NCBI RefSeq assembly: GCF_001468225.1
Contig: NZ_LNRU01000017.1
Span: forward strand, 1 to 64,000
Origin: Sphingopyxis sp. H053
GTDB taxonomy: Bacteria; Pseudomonadota; Alphaproteobacteria; Sphingomonadales; Sphingomonadaceae
Reading direction: 5' to 3'
DNA length: 64,000 bases
How positions within the stretch are numbered: position 1 is the stretch's first letter; every line of letters starts with the position of its first letter. Shown here piece by piece: positions 17,496 through 26,374 of the stretch. Under the pieces are notes generated by a model. It did not search any database and had not been told where the DNA came from. It saw only the letters and a list, made by a program, of their open reading frames with translations. A program made the position numbers and the translations under genes.

Positions 17496-17831
17496 TCACA
17501 GGAACTCGACGTTCTCGGCGATGATCTCGCAGCCGTAGCGGTCATTGCCTTCGGCGTCCTGCCAGCGCGAGTAGTGGATGCGACCCGTCACGGCGAGCTG
17601 GTCACCCTTGGCCTTGTGCTGGCGCAGCGGGAGCCCGAGGCCATTGAAGACGGTGATCTTGTGGAATTCGGCATCCTTGACCGGGTAGCCGGTTTCCGGA
17701 TCCTTCTGGACCTTGCCGTCGCGGATCACCGGACGTTCAGTCACGAGGATCAGTTCGGTGATGCGGGTGTCGCTGCGGTCGCGGGCAACGGGATCCTTGG
17801 CGAGACGGCCGACGAGGTTGACGATGTTCAT
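17496..17831 (-). CDS. ssb: Single-stranded DNA-binding protein
   Basis: A 111-residue OB-fold protein starting MNIVNLVGRLAKDPVARD, a typical SSB opening, with GRIHYSRWQDAEGNDRYGCEIIAENVEFL at the end like the final OB strands. AAGGAGG precedes the ATG at 17831. It is shorter than chromosomal SSB and lacks the acidic C-terminal tail that recruits partner proteins, as is common for plasmid versions. It probably protects single-stranded plasmid DNA during transfer or replication. Confidence 0.9.
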   Translation of the reverse strand: MNIVNLVGRLAKDPVARDRSDTRITELILVTERPVIRDGKVQKDPETGYPVKDAEFHKITVFNGLGLPLRQHKAKGDQLAVTGRIHYSRWQDAEGNDRYGCEIIAENVEFL

Positions 17832-18299
17832 TGCAAGAGCCTCCTTGGTACCGACGGCTCGTCCGCCGGTGCCCTTGTCGAGCCTCGGCGGGAGAGCTGG
17901 GACACCGCGCGCTTCCGCGCGCGGGGAACCTCGTAAATCGAGGTGGTGCGGGCAGCCCGGCTTGCCGGGCAACACGGCTCGCATTTCTGCAGGTTGGCCC
18001 TAAGCTCGACCAAAGAGGCATGGGCACTGGTCGGCGGACGTGCTGTTGGCACAGGAGCTTATCGCACGCCTGGACATCAACTTCGCCGCGTACCGGCTTG
18101 TTATTGACGATGATGATCACGGGATAATTCGCCCGCCCTTGCCGATCCCGGTGAGCGAGAGGTCCCTCTGCGGCACTGATCCGGAATACCCGACCTCGGC
18201 CACCTCCGGCGCCAATCCACAACGCCGGCGTGACTGGCCTGACGTTGATGCACGATCAGACAAGGCTCCAAGGAGCAGGCTGCCTCGGCGTTCCGGAAA
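17832..18299. other. Stretch without a convincing gene
   Basis: Frames on both strands overlap and none has recognisable sequence. The region probably contains the ssb promoter at its left side. No clear repeat was seen. Confidence 0.4.
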
Positions 18300-18704
18300 T
18301 CAATCGCGATCGACGGCAGCGGCGCCCCAGGCTCCGATGGCATCGATGATCTTTGCTGTGAACCGCGGTGGGAGTCGTCCGGCAATGTACCCGGGCTGCT
18401 TCATCAGGGGTCTGATGTCGAACCCGGGCCAGGTGAACCGGTTGAATTCCGAAACGACAATCGCGCTACCCGGAACGAGCCCGGCTGTGCGTGCGATCTC
18501 ATCGGGGATGGGGATGGCGTTCTTGCGCCCCTCGCCCTTGGTCGTGATCGCGGCAACCAGATAGCGCGAGCCGTCCACACCCACGACGACGACGAAGCGT
18601 TCCTTGACGCCTTCGTCGCGGCCTCGTCTCTGCTCTTCCTCGAAGAGATAGACGTAACGGAGGATATGGCCTGCGGCGGGTCGGTCAGTCTTCCCAGCGG
18701 TCAT
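18300..18704 (-). CDS. PemK-like toxin candidate of a Phd-antitoxin pair
   Basis: About 134 residues from the ATG at 18704 (MTAGKTDRPAAGHILRYVYLF). RYVYLFEEEQRRGRDEGVKERFVVVVG and the following LVAAITTKGEGRKNAIPIP resemble the start and core of the PemK/MazF-like fold, whose members are mostly ribosome-dependent or free mRNA endonucleases. It overlaps the end of the Phd/YefM-type antitoxin gene by about 20 bases, the usual antitoxin-first layout. The PemK assignment is by local resemblance and partner gene, not by a full match. Confidence 0.6.
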   Translation of the reverse strand: MTAGKTDRPAAGHILRYVYLFEEEQRRGRDEGVKERFVVVVGVDGSRYLVAAITTKGEGRKNAIPIPDEIARTAGLVPGSAIVVSEFNRFTWPGFDIRPLMKQPGYIAGRLPPRFTAKIIDAIGAWGAAAVDRD

Positions 18705-18987
18705 TGGCAAGTTCACTGGCCGAAGGCCGTGCATTGGCAAAAGCCTTGCGGTCGGCTCCGGTCATGTCGGACGAAGCGACAGCTTCGATATTCATGTGGC
18801 CGGCGATCACACCGCGTGCCGCCTGTTCAAGATGGCGGAAATACTCGCTATCTGCGATTACATGCCGCTCGCGGCCATGGCTGGTCAGGACGACCGGCTG
18901 CTTGGTTGCCAGATCGAGGAACTCGCCGGTGTTGTTGTGAAACTGGGTTAGGGGAACCCTGGGGTGCTCATTCGCCGCCGCTGGCAT
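18685..18987 (-). CDS. Phd/YefM-family antitoxin
   Basis: A 100-residue protein starting MPAAANEHPRVPLTQF; GAGGAG precedes the ATG at 18987, so longer starts are rejected. RVPLTQFHNNTGEFLDLATKQPVVLTSHGRERHVI is the Phd/YefM DNA-binding N-domain. The C-terminal tail would bind and neutralise the toxin encoded just downstream. Direct repeats in the promoter region (19010-19037) are the likely operator for autorepression. Confidence 0.85.
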   Translation of the reverse strand: MPAAANEHPRVPLTQFHNNTGEFLDLATKQPVVLTSHGRERHVIADSEYFRHLEQAARGVIAGHMNIEAVASSDMTGADRKAFANARPSASELANDRWED

Positions 18988-19009
18988 GGTGGTATCTCCT
19001 CTTGGCCTT

Positions 19010-19037
19010 AAAATAGCAATTATTGCCAAAATAGCAA
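19010..19037. promoter_or_regulatory. Direct repeats in the antitoxin promoter
   Basis: AAAATAGCAA occurs at 19010 and again at 19028, an 18-base period, just upstream of the Phd-type antitoxin gene. TTATTGCC lies between them. This fits an antitoxin operator with two half-sites over the promoter. Confidence 0.6.
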
Positions 19038-19062
19038 GATTTCTGTGGCGCCACTCGCCGCG

Positions 19063-19434
19063 CTAGTCGTCCCCATCTCTCGCCAGCGGCTCAGACAGCC
19101 ACGGGACGAGGCCCGCATCAATCGCAATGCCCAGTGTCCTTGCGAGGCGGCAGGCTCGAGCGATTGACCCGTCTGGAACATCGAGCGCCCTTTCAATGTG
19201 CCCAAGGGTTTCGCCAGCGCCAGGCGCACAGACCGCGTGAAGCTTGCCCGGCTGTGCCGTGATGGCAAAAGGCCAAGTCATCGCGACACCGACAACCCGT
19301 TCATCGAGAACAAGCAGGGTGTCACCGGCTGCGATGCTCTCGTCGGTCTGCACGGCGTCGTAGGCATTGCCCGTCGAGGCGAACGCATGGATCCGCCAGA
19401 CGCTGAAGGCGAAGCGCTCGCTGTCGGTCAGCAT
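19063..19434 (-). CDS. Hypothetical plasmid protein
   Basis: A 123-residue protein beginning MLTDSERFAFSVWRIHAFASTGNAYDAVQ. It overlaps the end of the upstream gene by seven bases (ATG within the last codons), so the two are translated as a pair. The sequence looks soluble, with a beta-rich middle (GDTLLVLDERVVGVAM). No family recognised. Confidence 0.65.
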   Translation of the reverse strand: MLTDSERFAFSVWRIHAFASTGNAYDAVQTDESIAAGDTLLVLDERVVGVAMTWPFAITAQPGKLHAVCAPGAGETLGHIERALDVPDGSIARACRLARTLGIAIDAGLVPWLSEPLARDGDD

Positions 19435-19943
19435 GGCAGGCTCGCTTCGGAAAAGGCGCGCTGCGCCGCCTCCGGAAAGGCTGCGGTGAGGTTCCGGTGA
19501 AGCGGTCCGGAGGACGCTGGGAAGAATGCGCCGGTGCTGCTCGGCCGTGTGATCCGCAGCGCGCTTGCGACGGCATCCACGACGAAACCCGCAAGCTGAT
19601 TGCTCGCTGTCAGTTTGCCGAATTCAGGCGGTGCAAACCCGGCTTGATGCCAAAAGGCGAAGCCGGTCTCGAGGGTCTCGATATAGCTGGCATGGCTACC
19701 ATCGTCCTGTTCGTCGTCGACGCTCGCCTCGACCGTCCGGTAGGTCCCGAAATCATGGGCGTTAGCCTTGATCCGCAGGGTGATCCCGGCGGGCGGAGGC
19801 CCGGCGACCGCGATCAGCGCAGCCCTGTAGAGCGTGACTTCTGCGGTATTCACGAGGTCGAAGTTCGGGGTGTGGCCGATCTGCGCGCAGTCTTCGTTCC
19901 ACGGAGCCCCGCCAAGATCGAGAGTCCAGTTTGTCTGTGCCAT
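19428..19943 (-). CDS. Hypothetical plasmid protein
   Basis: A 171-residue protein starting MAQTNWTLDLGGAPWNEDCAQIG. The central ITLRIKANAHDFGTYRTVEASVDDEQDDGSHASYIETLETGFAFW looks like a beta sheet followed by helices. It is translationally coupled to the next gene (19063-19434). I know of no function; similar proteins tend to occur in alphaproteobacterial plasmid blocks with DUF736. Confidence 0.65.
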   Translation of the reverse strand: MAQTNWTLDLGGAPWNEDCAQIGHTPNFDLVNTAEVTLYRAALIAVAGPPPAGITLRIKANAHDFGTYRTVEASVDDEQDDGSHASYIETLETGFAFWHQAGFAPPEFGKLTASNQLAGFVVDAVASALRITRPSSTGAFFPASSGPLHRNLTAAFPEAAQRAFSEASLPC

Positions 19944-20029
19944 TCAAGCCTCCTTTGCTTGAACGGCACCTCCCCCTTCTCTTTCGCAGGCAGAGTTTCC
20001 GCTGCAGGTCGGCTCGGCTTGCAAGCACC

Positions 20030-20076
20030 GGGCAAAGAAAAGGCCCGCCCGCGACGAATGCGCGGACGGGCCTTCC
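20030..20076 (-). terminator. Rho-independent terminator after the DUF736 gene
   Basis: On the minus strand AAGGCCCG pairs with CGGGCCTT around an inner GC-rich stem, followed by TTTTCTTT. It lies some 50 bases beyond the stop of the leftward gene at 20127-20627. Confidence 0.75.
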
Positions 20077-20126
20077 CGATGTGACCGGCGCGGGTCGCGG
20101 CACCGGTCACGGGGGGCTTGTCCCGG

Positions 20127-20627
20127 TCAGGCGTCGACGCTCGCGCGCGTCTTGCCCTTGGGTGCCGGAGCGGTGCTGTCGCCCAGACCGTCGCCGGTGG
20201 CAGCACCGCTGTCAACGCTGCGGTCGCTGGCCGGTTCGTCGCCGGTGGCAGTCAGCGGCGGCAGGGCGCCTTCACTCTCGCTGCCGAAGCCGTCGAGCGA
20301 GGCCTTGGGCTTCGAGCGGCGCCAGGCGACGTTGTAGCTGCCATCGTTCTGCTGGAACATGGCGACCGGGATCGGCGCCGAGAGGCTGGGATCGTCGATC
20401 TGGCCCGAGAGGAAGCACTCGCCGGTCTCGTTCGACGAGTATTCCCAGAGCGCGCCGATCTTGACCCAGCTGCGGCGGTCCGCCGAGAGCGCCATGAGGT
20501 CGAACTTGGGTGCGCGCTCGTTGCTGGATTCGAAGGCCCGCAGAGCGACGGTCGCACTGAAGGTCAGGGTGGTGATGCGGCCGATGTGAACGCCTTCTGC
20601 GTTGGCCTTGAGGGTGCCGATGTTCAT
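20127..20627 (-). CDS. DUF736-family protein with extended tail
   Basis: A 166-residue protein. The first 105 residues, starting MNIGTLKANAEGVHIGRITTLTFSATVALRAFES and ending with QQNDGSYNVAWRR, are the DUF736 domain, common on alphaproteobacterial plasmids and of unknown role. The last 60 residues are a low-complexity acidic/serine-threonine tail (TATGDEPASDRSVDSGAATGDG). The ATG at 20627 fits the usual family start. It is expressed alone, with a terminator behind it. Confidence 0.85.
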   Translation of the reverse strand: MNIGTLKANAEGVHIGRITTLTFSATVALRAFESSNERAPKFDLMALSADRRSWVKIGALWEYSSNETGECFLSGQIDDPSLSAPIPVAMFQQNDGSYNVAWRRSKPKASLDGFGSESEGALPPLTATGDEPASDRSVDSGAATGDGLGDSTAPAPKGKTRASVDA

Positions 20628-20829
20628 GTCGAAGTTCTCCTGATGCTGTCCGAACCCCTTGTCCGGAACACCTTCTCCCATCCCCCTCTCCTCCGGGCCC
20701 GTGGCCCGGCCCGTGCGCCAGCCACCGCAGGCGCGCGTAATTCTATCCAGCCCAGAGGGCTGAGGAGTCTTGATGTGTGGTTTGGAGCTGAACCGGCCCT
20801 GCTTCGAGCCATGCACGGTCTATACTGAC

Positions 20830-21180
20830 CTAAGCTTCGGGCTCGGACCTGTCCTTGATGTGGCTGAGGCGCGCCATGAAGGCCTTGGCTTCGAGCTGAT
20901 TGGGCCCATCGCGCGTGGCGAGGCAGGCCATCCTGTCGATCTCGAGCTGTGCGGCAAGACTTGCATCGATATGGCAATAGGGTTCGAGCACGCGGATTGC
21001 GTCAACTGCGCGGGGGAGCTCGCCGAAATCGGTTCCGACCCATACAAGTTCGATCTTTTCTCCGTCTTCGTCAGGGGCGCTCAGTACCTGTGCGAAATAG
21101 GTCTGAAGCGGGCGATCCCAGCCAACATAGGCACTTGCCGCCGCAATCCCGTTGCGAAGCGGTACTTTGTGTCTGCTCAT
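20830..21180 (-). CDS. Hypothetical protein
   Basis: A 116-residue protein starting MSRHKVPLRNGIAAASAYVGWDRPLQTYFAQVL. The first half, up to ELVWVGTDFGELPRAVDAIRVLEPY, is well structured in appearance; the end is charged. Sphingomonad plasmid proteins of this type are common but uncharacterised. Confidence 0.65.
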   Translation of the reverse strand: MSRHKVPLRNGIAAASAYVGWDRPLQTYFAQVLSAPDEDGEKIELVWVGTDFGELPRAVDAIRVLEPYCHIDASLAAQLEIDRMACLATRDGPNQLEAKAFMARLSHIKDRSEPEA

Positions 21181-21252
21181 GCGCCGTTTACCTCCGCATC
21201 GGGCTTGGGCGGCTGCCCGGTCACGCAGCGAAATGCCTGCCCTTCACAATGA

Positions 21253-21624
21253 TCAGTAGTCCGCTGGCCGCATCAGCGTGATGACCCGCCGTGTCATCGC
21301 TGGATTGGCCGGATCCTCGGACCCGAATGCCAGTTCGGTGTCGTAATAATCGACTTTCATCAGCACCTTGATGCCATCGACATCCAGGCTTGCAAAGTCT
21401 CGCTCGGGCGAATCCGGGGCGAAGGTGCAATGGCGCAGAGCGGCGATCAGCCGGGCCTGTGCCATCATGCTTTGTGCCACCGTGTCGCCGCCGAGTTCTG
21501 CAAGCAGCCCGGAGGTCATGACGATGCGTGCCGTTCGGTCACGGCCCTGGCGTGCGGCATCATTGAGCAGCGCGATCCGCTCGGTGCGCTGCCGAGCGCA
21601 AGAGAGGTCGGATGTGTCATGCAT
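21253..21624 (-). CDS. DUF3768-like protein
   Basis: A 123-residue protein starting MHDTSDLSCARQRTERIALLNDAARQG. The family-like features are RIVMTSGLLAELG, LMKVDYYDTELAFGSEDPANPAMTRRVITLM and the ADY end. DUF3768 proteins are plasmid and island genes of unknown role. A longer frame upstream to 21777 is rejected because it lacks family sequence and would overlap the next gene. Confidence 0.8.
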   Translation of the reverse strand: MHDTSDLSCARQRTERIALLNDAARQGRDRTARIVMTSGLLAELGGDTVAQSMMAQARLIAALRHCTFAPDSPERDFASLDVDGIKVLMKVDYYDTELAFGSEDPANPAMTRRVITLMRPADY

Positions 21625-21683
21625 TGGAGCTCTCCTCCCGATCAAAGGGGCGATCAGCGGGCAACCGGACGGCCTCGCGAGCC

Positions 21684-23357
21684 TCAGCCGGCAGGCTGAC
21701 AAGCGGACAGCTGAACATTGATCGCGGTCCCGGGGGCGACGGTAATGGCAACCTGCCGATCCTTGGGAATGACCCACAGGATACCGGCGAGCGTGTCGCG
21801 GATACGCGCCGCAATGGCCTCGTCTTCGCCGAGCAGCACCCGGGCCGCGAGCTCGCGCGCGTCGCGCAAGAAGTGCTCGTGCTGGGTGTCCCAGGAGTCG
21901 GCCTCGCTGTCGTCGCTCGCACAGAAACAGACGTTCTCGATCAGATCGACCAGCGTTTCGGGGGTCAGCGCCGGACCCGGCACAAAAGCGATGCGGATCT
22001 GGTCGACACCGCTGTACCAGCCATCCTCGCCCACGACAAAGGCCACATCTGCCGGGAACCGTTCCTCGCGCTGCGTTTCGCTGGCGCGGTGGAAGACACA
22101 GAACCTCAGCTCGATCGTCTCGGCACGAACATGGTCATCGAGCGGCGGAAAGCTGCCGTTCTCGGCGATGACGTGGCCCTGCTCCCCGGCTGCAACATAG
22201 AAGCGCACGTTCCCGAGCTGATGCAGCGCGTCATACCAGCCATAGCCAGCGTAGGCAGGATGGTTCTCGACGAGGTGCGGGCGCAAAGGGTGCTCGCGCA
22301 GCGCGCGCTCCAGTCCCTGTGCAATATCGGGCTCAAGATCCGCGACAAGGATCGTGTCCGCACCTGCTTCGACTTCCTCATACTCGACATTGACGTTGTC
22401 GCTCTCCGCGATGGCCGCATGCCAGCGGGGCAGGCAGGGGTCGGCCTCGGGCAGGGCAACCCCCAGATCGCGCGCTTCCTTCCAGTTCTCGAAGGAGAGC
22501 CGGTGCTGGCCTTTGTGCGCCAGCGCGGCATAGATCGTGCGCTTGCACCCTGCCTGAAGCGCCGCAAATGCGGCGTTCTCGACGAATTCCTTGCGCGCCG
22601 GGAGCACAAGGGCAAGGCCCGGGGTGGCCCCGATATCGAGCCGGGCATGGTAGGTCTTGCCGCCAAGGCTCTCCGAGACGCTGGCAAGCTTGCGGGTGAG
22701 CACCATGCCATGGAAATTCGTGGTGGGGTCCTGGTGGTATTCGCGCCCTTCGAACACGCCGATTTGGCTGCCGTTCCACTCGGCAATGTAGATCGCCTTG
22801 GCGAGGAACTCCTCGCTCGGCATTTCCGTGCCATTGAAGAACACAGGCAGCGGGTAGAACTTCGCGACCTCGCGCAGAATCCGCTCGGACGTCTGCTCGC
22901 TCACTCCGGGCATCAGGAAAGTGATGGTCGTCCCAACCGGACGAGCAAGGGGCCGCACGGCAATGTCCTGCGCGCCGGTCCAGCCATCCGCGGGGACATG
23001 GACCGACCATCCGGTGTCGGCATCGACATGACGCGAGCTGATCTGTGTGTCCTTGCCCGCCAGGCTGAAGACACCCATGCCTGCCGGGTCTTCGGCCTCA
23101 TGGATGCGCTGGTTCCAGCCCGAATCCCCGAGCGCAATCATGGTCTGGGGATCGGCGACGCCGGTTCCATCATCGACAAGGGTCAGTCGCGCTCCGTCCT
23201 GATCTGCGCAGCAGGCGATATCGATCCGGGAAGCGCCCGCGCGGCGACTATTCTGGAGGAGCTCTCCCAGAATATCGCCCATGGTGCCGTTAAAGAGGCG
23301 TGTGACTTTGGTGATCGTCTTCGGGCTGACGCTGGGTCGGATAACTGTCGGGTTCAT
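21684..23357 (-). CDS. GHKL (HSP90/histidine-kinase-type) ATPase, plasmid-borne
   Basis: A 557-residue protein. The N-terminal 200 residues are a GHKL nucleotide-binding domain: GDILGELLQNSRRAGASRI holds the N box asparagine, LVDDGTGVADP is the G1 box and DPAGMGVFSLAG the G2 box. The rest has no recognised domain, although LALVLPARKEFVEN resembles HSP90/MutL-like middle regions. The family is frequent on alphaproteobacterial plasmids. By analogy with HSP90- or MORC-like proteins it may act in plasmid maintenance or defence, but that is a guess. The ATG at 23357 is the first in-frame start giving family-like sequence. Confidence 0.8.
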   Translation of the reverse strand: MNPTVIRPSVSPKTITKVTRLFNGTMGDILGELLQNSRRAGASRIDIACCADQDGARLTLVDDGTGVADPQTMIALGDSGWNQRIHEAEDPAGMGVFSLAGKDTQISSRHVDADTGWSVHVPADGWTGAQDIAVRPLARPVGTTITFLMPGVSEQTSERILREVAKFYPLPVFFNGTEMPSEEFLAKAIYIAEWNGSQIGVFEGREYHQDPTTNFHGMVLTRKLASVSESLGGKTYHARLDIGATPGLALVLPARKEFVENAAFAALQAGCKRTIYAALAHKGQHRLSFENWKEARDLGVALPEADPCLPRWHAAIAESDNVNVEYEEVEAGADTILVADLEPDIAQGLERALREHPLRPHLVENHPAYAGYGWYDALHQLGNVRFYVAAGEQGHVIAENGSFPPLDDHVRAETIELRFCVFHRASETQREERFPADVAFVVGEDGWYSGVDQIRIAFVPGPALTPETLVDLIENVCFCASDDSEADSWDTQHEHFLRDARELAARVLLGEDEAIAARIRDTLAGILWVIPKDRQVAITVAPGTAINVQLSACQPAG

Positions 23358-23460
23358 GGCAAGGGGTCCTTCATCGCACTGGTTCGCCCTTCCCCTCCCC
23401 CTTCCCTCCAGATCGGCGGATCGATGCCTGGCCAGAGCCGGGCGGCCTTCGGCCTGCTCT

Positions 23461-24096
23461 TCAGGCCACTCGTTTTGGTCGCAGGGCATCGGGCATCGGG
23501 ATGATCTCGTGCGCCGTATCGCGCAGCGCCGTGACCTCGCCGCGCGCGGCGTAGAGGTCCTTCGCGATCAGCGCGCAGACTTCGGCCTCGCCATGAGTTG
23601 GCCGGCCAAGGTGATCGACGCGCTCGACTTGCCGGGCAATCACGCCGACTTTGCCTTCCGGCACCCATTCGGCCCAATCGCCCCAGGCGCTGGTCACGCA
23701 GAATTCGCCGATCGCGGCGATGTAGGCCTTACGCGTCCGCAGGATCGTGGAGGCATTCTCCTCGACGGCCTCGCCGGTAAAGGCGCTGAAGCGGTCCGGA
23801 TGCCAACATTTGGCGGTATCGCGGGCAAGCTGCAGGAAGCCCGCGGAGCAGGAGCCCTGCCCATCAAGCTCGCTAGAAAAGGCAAGGATCGGGAGCGACC
23901 AATCGCAGTCTTCTTCGTAGGACCCTCCCTCGATCTGTAGCGCCGACGGCATGGCGGCCTGTCTCTGATCGGACAGAATGATGCCGCCGTGGCTGGCGGT
24001 CATCACCGACCAAATCCCGGGGCCAAGCTGATCGGCCTGTTGGACAGCACCCCAGATCGATGTCGATGGGCGCGGCGACGGAGCAAAGCATGTCAT
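23461..24096 (-). CDS. DUF7007-like plasmid protein
   Basis: A 211-residue protein starting MTCFAPSPRPSTSIWGAVQQADQLGPGIWSVMTASHGGI. The string GPGIWSVMTASHGGIILSDQRQAAMP followed by YEEDCDWSLPILAF matches a protein type often seen beside DUF736 and SSB genes on sphingomonad plasmids, annotated DUF7007. Function unknown. It lies between two leftward genes in the same plasmid block. Confidence 0.65.
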   Translation of the reverse strand: MTCFAPSPRPSTSIWGAVQQADQLGPGIWSVMTASHGGIILSDQRQAAMPSALQIEGGSYEEDCDWSLPILAFSSELDGQGSCSAGFLQLARDTAKCWHPDRFSAFTGEAVEENASTILRTRKAYIAAIGEFCVTSAWGDWAEWVPEGKVGVIARQVERVDHLGRPTHGEAEVCALIAKDLYAARGEVTALRDTAHEIIPMPDALRPKRVA

Positions 24097-24143
24097 GAGC
24101 GAACTCTCCTTCTTCAGGTTCGCTCACATCCTCCCCCTCCCCT

Positions 24144-25430
24144 TCACTCGAGAATGCGGCGGGCTTCGCTGATAATTGCCTCAGGCGTCACGCTGCTGAC
24201 GGCCATGGATACGACAAGCCCGGCCTGACCGAGACGCTCGCGCTCGATGCTGCGCAGCTCAAGATAGTCAGCATCATCCGACTGCAGGATCTGGAGCGCG
24301 AACTTGCACTCCACCCCGCTATGCTCATCGAGCAGCGCCACCAGGAAATCCGGCCTCGCCGAGCCCGCAGCCAGCGCGATGTCAAAGAGGACCTTCTTGA
24401 CGGCCATCCTGACACCGAGGCGGCGCAGTTCATACTGGGCCTGTTGGAGCGCGCGCAGCACATCGCGATCGTGGTCGCGCTCGGCGGGCACGAACTGGTT
24501 TCCGCTGAACACAGGCTGGGCATAGGCCCGCAGCGCCAGGTATCCTTCGCGCCGGCTGTGCTCGCCGACGACAGCAAGCACCAGAAACGGTGGCTCGACC
24601 TCGGCGCGGATGATCCCGGTGTGCTGGATGCGGTTGCGGATTTCGACGGTGCCGAGCCCCGTCACGACCTCGCTCGACGTCACCTCGCTCGCTTCGAGAA
24701 GCAGAAAGGCCTGCGGCGCAAACTCGGGCGGCCAGGTCTCGGCGGCAGAGCGTAACCGGGCATGGACACGCCGCTTCTCGTAATCGATGGCGTTGGTGTA
24801 GAGGTGATCCGACAGCCGAATACCCGGAGCGATCTCGAGGCCCGCGGCTGCGCGCTTGAGGTACCGCATTTCTGCGCTGATCGAGCCTTCGCGCCTGCCA
24901 CTGGGCGGCAATTCGCGCAGGACGTTTGCGCCTGCCCGCTCGAGCAGCAGCCAGAGTAGCTTGCCCAGGCGCGGGATCGCAACGCCGCGTGAGCGGTCGT
25001 CCGGCTCAATGTCTTCCGGCCTCTGTGCAAGCTTCTCCGGCGCCTTCTGGTGCGCGCTGAACAGGCCCTTGGGAAGGCCGATAGCGTAAAGCGAGTCCTT
25101 TGCGGTCTCGCGGATACGCGGCGGTGCCTGGGGCAAATGAAAGGGGCATTTGGCATCGTGGCCTGGCCGCGAGGTAAGGCGCCTGAGATAGTAGGTTTCC
25201 TGAAAACTGAGATAGGCCGCGCTCATCAGCGGCGGCGGACGCTCTGCCCCAAGGCAATCGCAGGCGATCCACTTGTGGTTCTCGCGCGCGGTGGAGACCA
25301 GCGAGACCGAAGCACGGTGGTCGGCCTCGCTGCCCCGGCCTGTATACCAGCGCACCAGCGCAGCCTTCAGCTCGTCGCTGATGGCGACCCTGCCGGTCTT
25401 TCCAGTGGTGTCCTTACCTACCAGCCACAT
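24144..25430 (-). CDS. Uncharacterised protein with a possible PD-(D/E)xK nuclease-like C-terminus
   Basis: A 428-residue protein, the intact paralogue of the truncated gene at 10226-11278. The N-terminal part has a possible metal site (WIACDCL ... DAKCPFHLP). The C-terminal part reads SARPDFLVALLDEHSGVECKF, where PD, E and K have the spacing of a PD-(D/E)xK restriction-endonuclease-like core. GTVEIRNRIQH and PPFLVLAVVGEH precede it. DUF1173-like plasmid proteins share this general plan, but I cannot confirm membership. The duplication within one plasmid suggests the family is carried by more than one ancestral replicon. Confidence 0.65.
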   Translation of the reverse strand: MWLVGKDTTGKTGRVAISDELKAALVRWYTGRGSEADHRASVSLVSTARENHKWIACDCLGAERPPPLMSAAYLSFQETYYLRRLTSRPGHDAKCPFHLPQAPPRIRETAKDSLYAIGLPKGLFSAHQKAPEKLAQRPEDIEPDDRSRGVAIPRLGKLLWLLLERAGANVLRELPPSGRREGSISAEMRYLKRAAAGLEIAPGIRLSDHLYTNAIDYEKRRVHARLRSAAETWPPEFAPQAFLLLEASEVTSSEVVTGLGTVEIRNRIQHTGIIRAEVEPPFLVLAVVGEHSRREGYLALRAYAQPVFSGNQFVPAERDHDRDVLRALQQAQYELRRLGVRMAVKKVLFDIALAAGSARPDFLVALLDEHSGVECKFALQILQSDDADYLELRSIERERLGQAGLVVSMAVSSVTPEAIISEARRILE

Positions 25431-25497
25431 GCATGGTGACGCCTTGACCCTGTCGTTTGTTCACGGTATGTTCATACTCAGCGGGAGCCCATGAATA

Positions 25498-25995
25498 ATG
25501 AACAAGGTCTTTGATATCGGCAAGTTCGACCTCGATGTCACGCTGCGCGACGCGGCACTTGATCCCAATTGCCGCCCAACCAAGCGCATGCTCGCCAATG
25601 CCTCGATCGGAGTGGAGCCGTTCGATGCCTACTACTCAGCGCGCGAGCTCTATGAGACCTTGCAGGGCGTCTTCCAGGGCCTGCCCAATGCCAAGGCTCG
25701 GCTGACGCAGATCCTGTCCTGCCATTGCGATGACTATCAGCGCTGCCTCTACTATGCGCTGGCAGGGCGCGGGGTTATCCAGATGCTCGACGATCTCGAA
25801 TGGCTCTTCGAACTCCTTGGGCCGCGGTGCCAGATGTCGGGGCAGATTCTGCGCTCGGGCCAGCACCCGGCACCGATGGTCAACCCTTACGTCTCGTCAG
25901 AGCCTGATGGCCCTGTTCCTGCCCGCAATGCCGACTTTACCGAAGGCCCATCGTGGCATCTCGATCCCGGCCTCGGAGGGATGATCGAGGAATAG
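25498..25995 (+). CDS. Hypothetical protein
   Basis: A 165-residue protein starting MNKVFDIGKFDLDVTLRDAALDPN. It is helical in the middle (SARELYETLQGVFQGLPNAKARLTQIL) with a cysteine pair (CHCDDYQRC), and ends in a proline-rich acidic tail. It is the only rightward gene in this block and is divergent from the gene at 24144. No family recognised. Confidence 0.6.
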   Translation: MNKVFDIGKFDLDVTLRDAALDPNCRPTKRMLANASIGVEPFDAYYSARELYETLQGVFQGLPNAKARLTQILSCHCDDYQRCLYYALAGRGVIQMLDDLEWLFELLGPRCQMSGQILRSGQHPAPMVNPYVSSEPDGPVPARNADFTEGPSWHLDPGLGGMIEE

Positions 25996-26018
25996 ACATT
26001 GCGGCGACATTGCCATGC

Positions 26019-26360
26019 CTAGGCATGCACACCTGCGTTCACGGCATCAATGTAAGTCAGCACGTCCTGCACGCGGTCGCAGCGCACAAGCTCCATCGCA
26101 GTCTGGCCGGAAAAACCGGAAAGCGGCTCAGAACGATACCAGGCATAGGTCATGATCATAGAACCGAAACGCGGCTCCACCTTGCTGAGCACCTCTATCA
26201 TCGAGCCGATGCGGCGCTGAATGTCATCCGATTCCATGCGGCAGGTAGCATCTTTGTCGAGACCAAGCGTGCGCCCGAGTTCATCGCCCGTGGTGCCCAG
26301 CAGCGCTATCAGTTTACGCGGATCATGCGCGCCATCTTCCGCATCGCGATGAGAATTCAT
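26019..26360 (-). CDS. MbcA/ParS-type antitoxin-like protein
   Basis: A 113-residue protein. The C-terminal half reads WYRSEPLSGFSGQTAMELVRCDRVQDVLTYIDAV, matching the pattern of the toxin-binding domain of Xre/MbcA/ParS antitoxins. The N-terminal half (LIALLGTTGDELGRTLGLDKDAT) could be a degenerate helix-turn-helix. No RES-domain toxin gene lies next to it, so it may be an orphan or have another role. It ends the leftward unit that begins with the YefM/YoeB pair. Confidence 0.65.
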   Translation of the reverse strand: MNSHRDAEDGAHDPRKLIALLGTTGDELGRTLGLDKDATCRMESDDIQRRIGSMIEVLSKVEPRFGSMIMTYAWYRSEPLSGFSGQTAMELVRCDRVQDVLTYIDAVNAGVHA

Positions 26361-26374
26361 GCAGGGACCTCAGA

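Noticed and set aside
21612..23504. 630-codon plus-strand frame opposite the GHKL ATPase
   Set aside because: Antisense to a gene with clear N, G1 and G2 boxes; no family resemblance.
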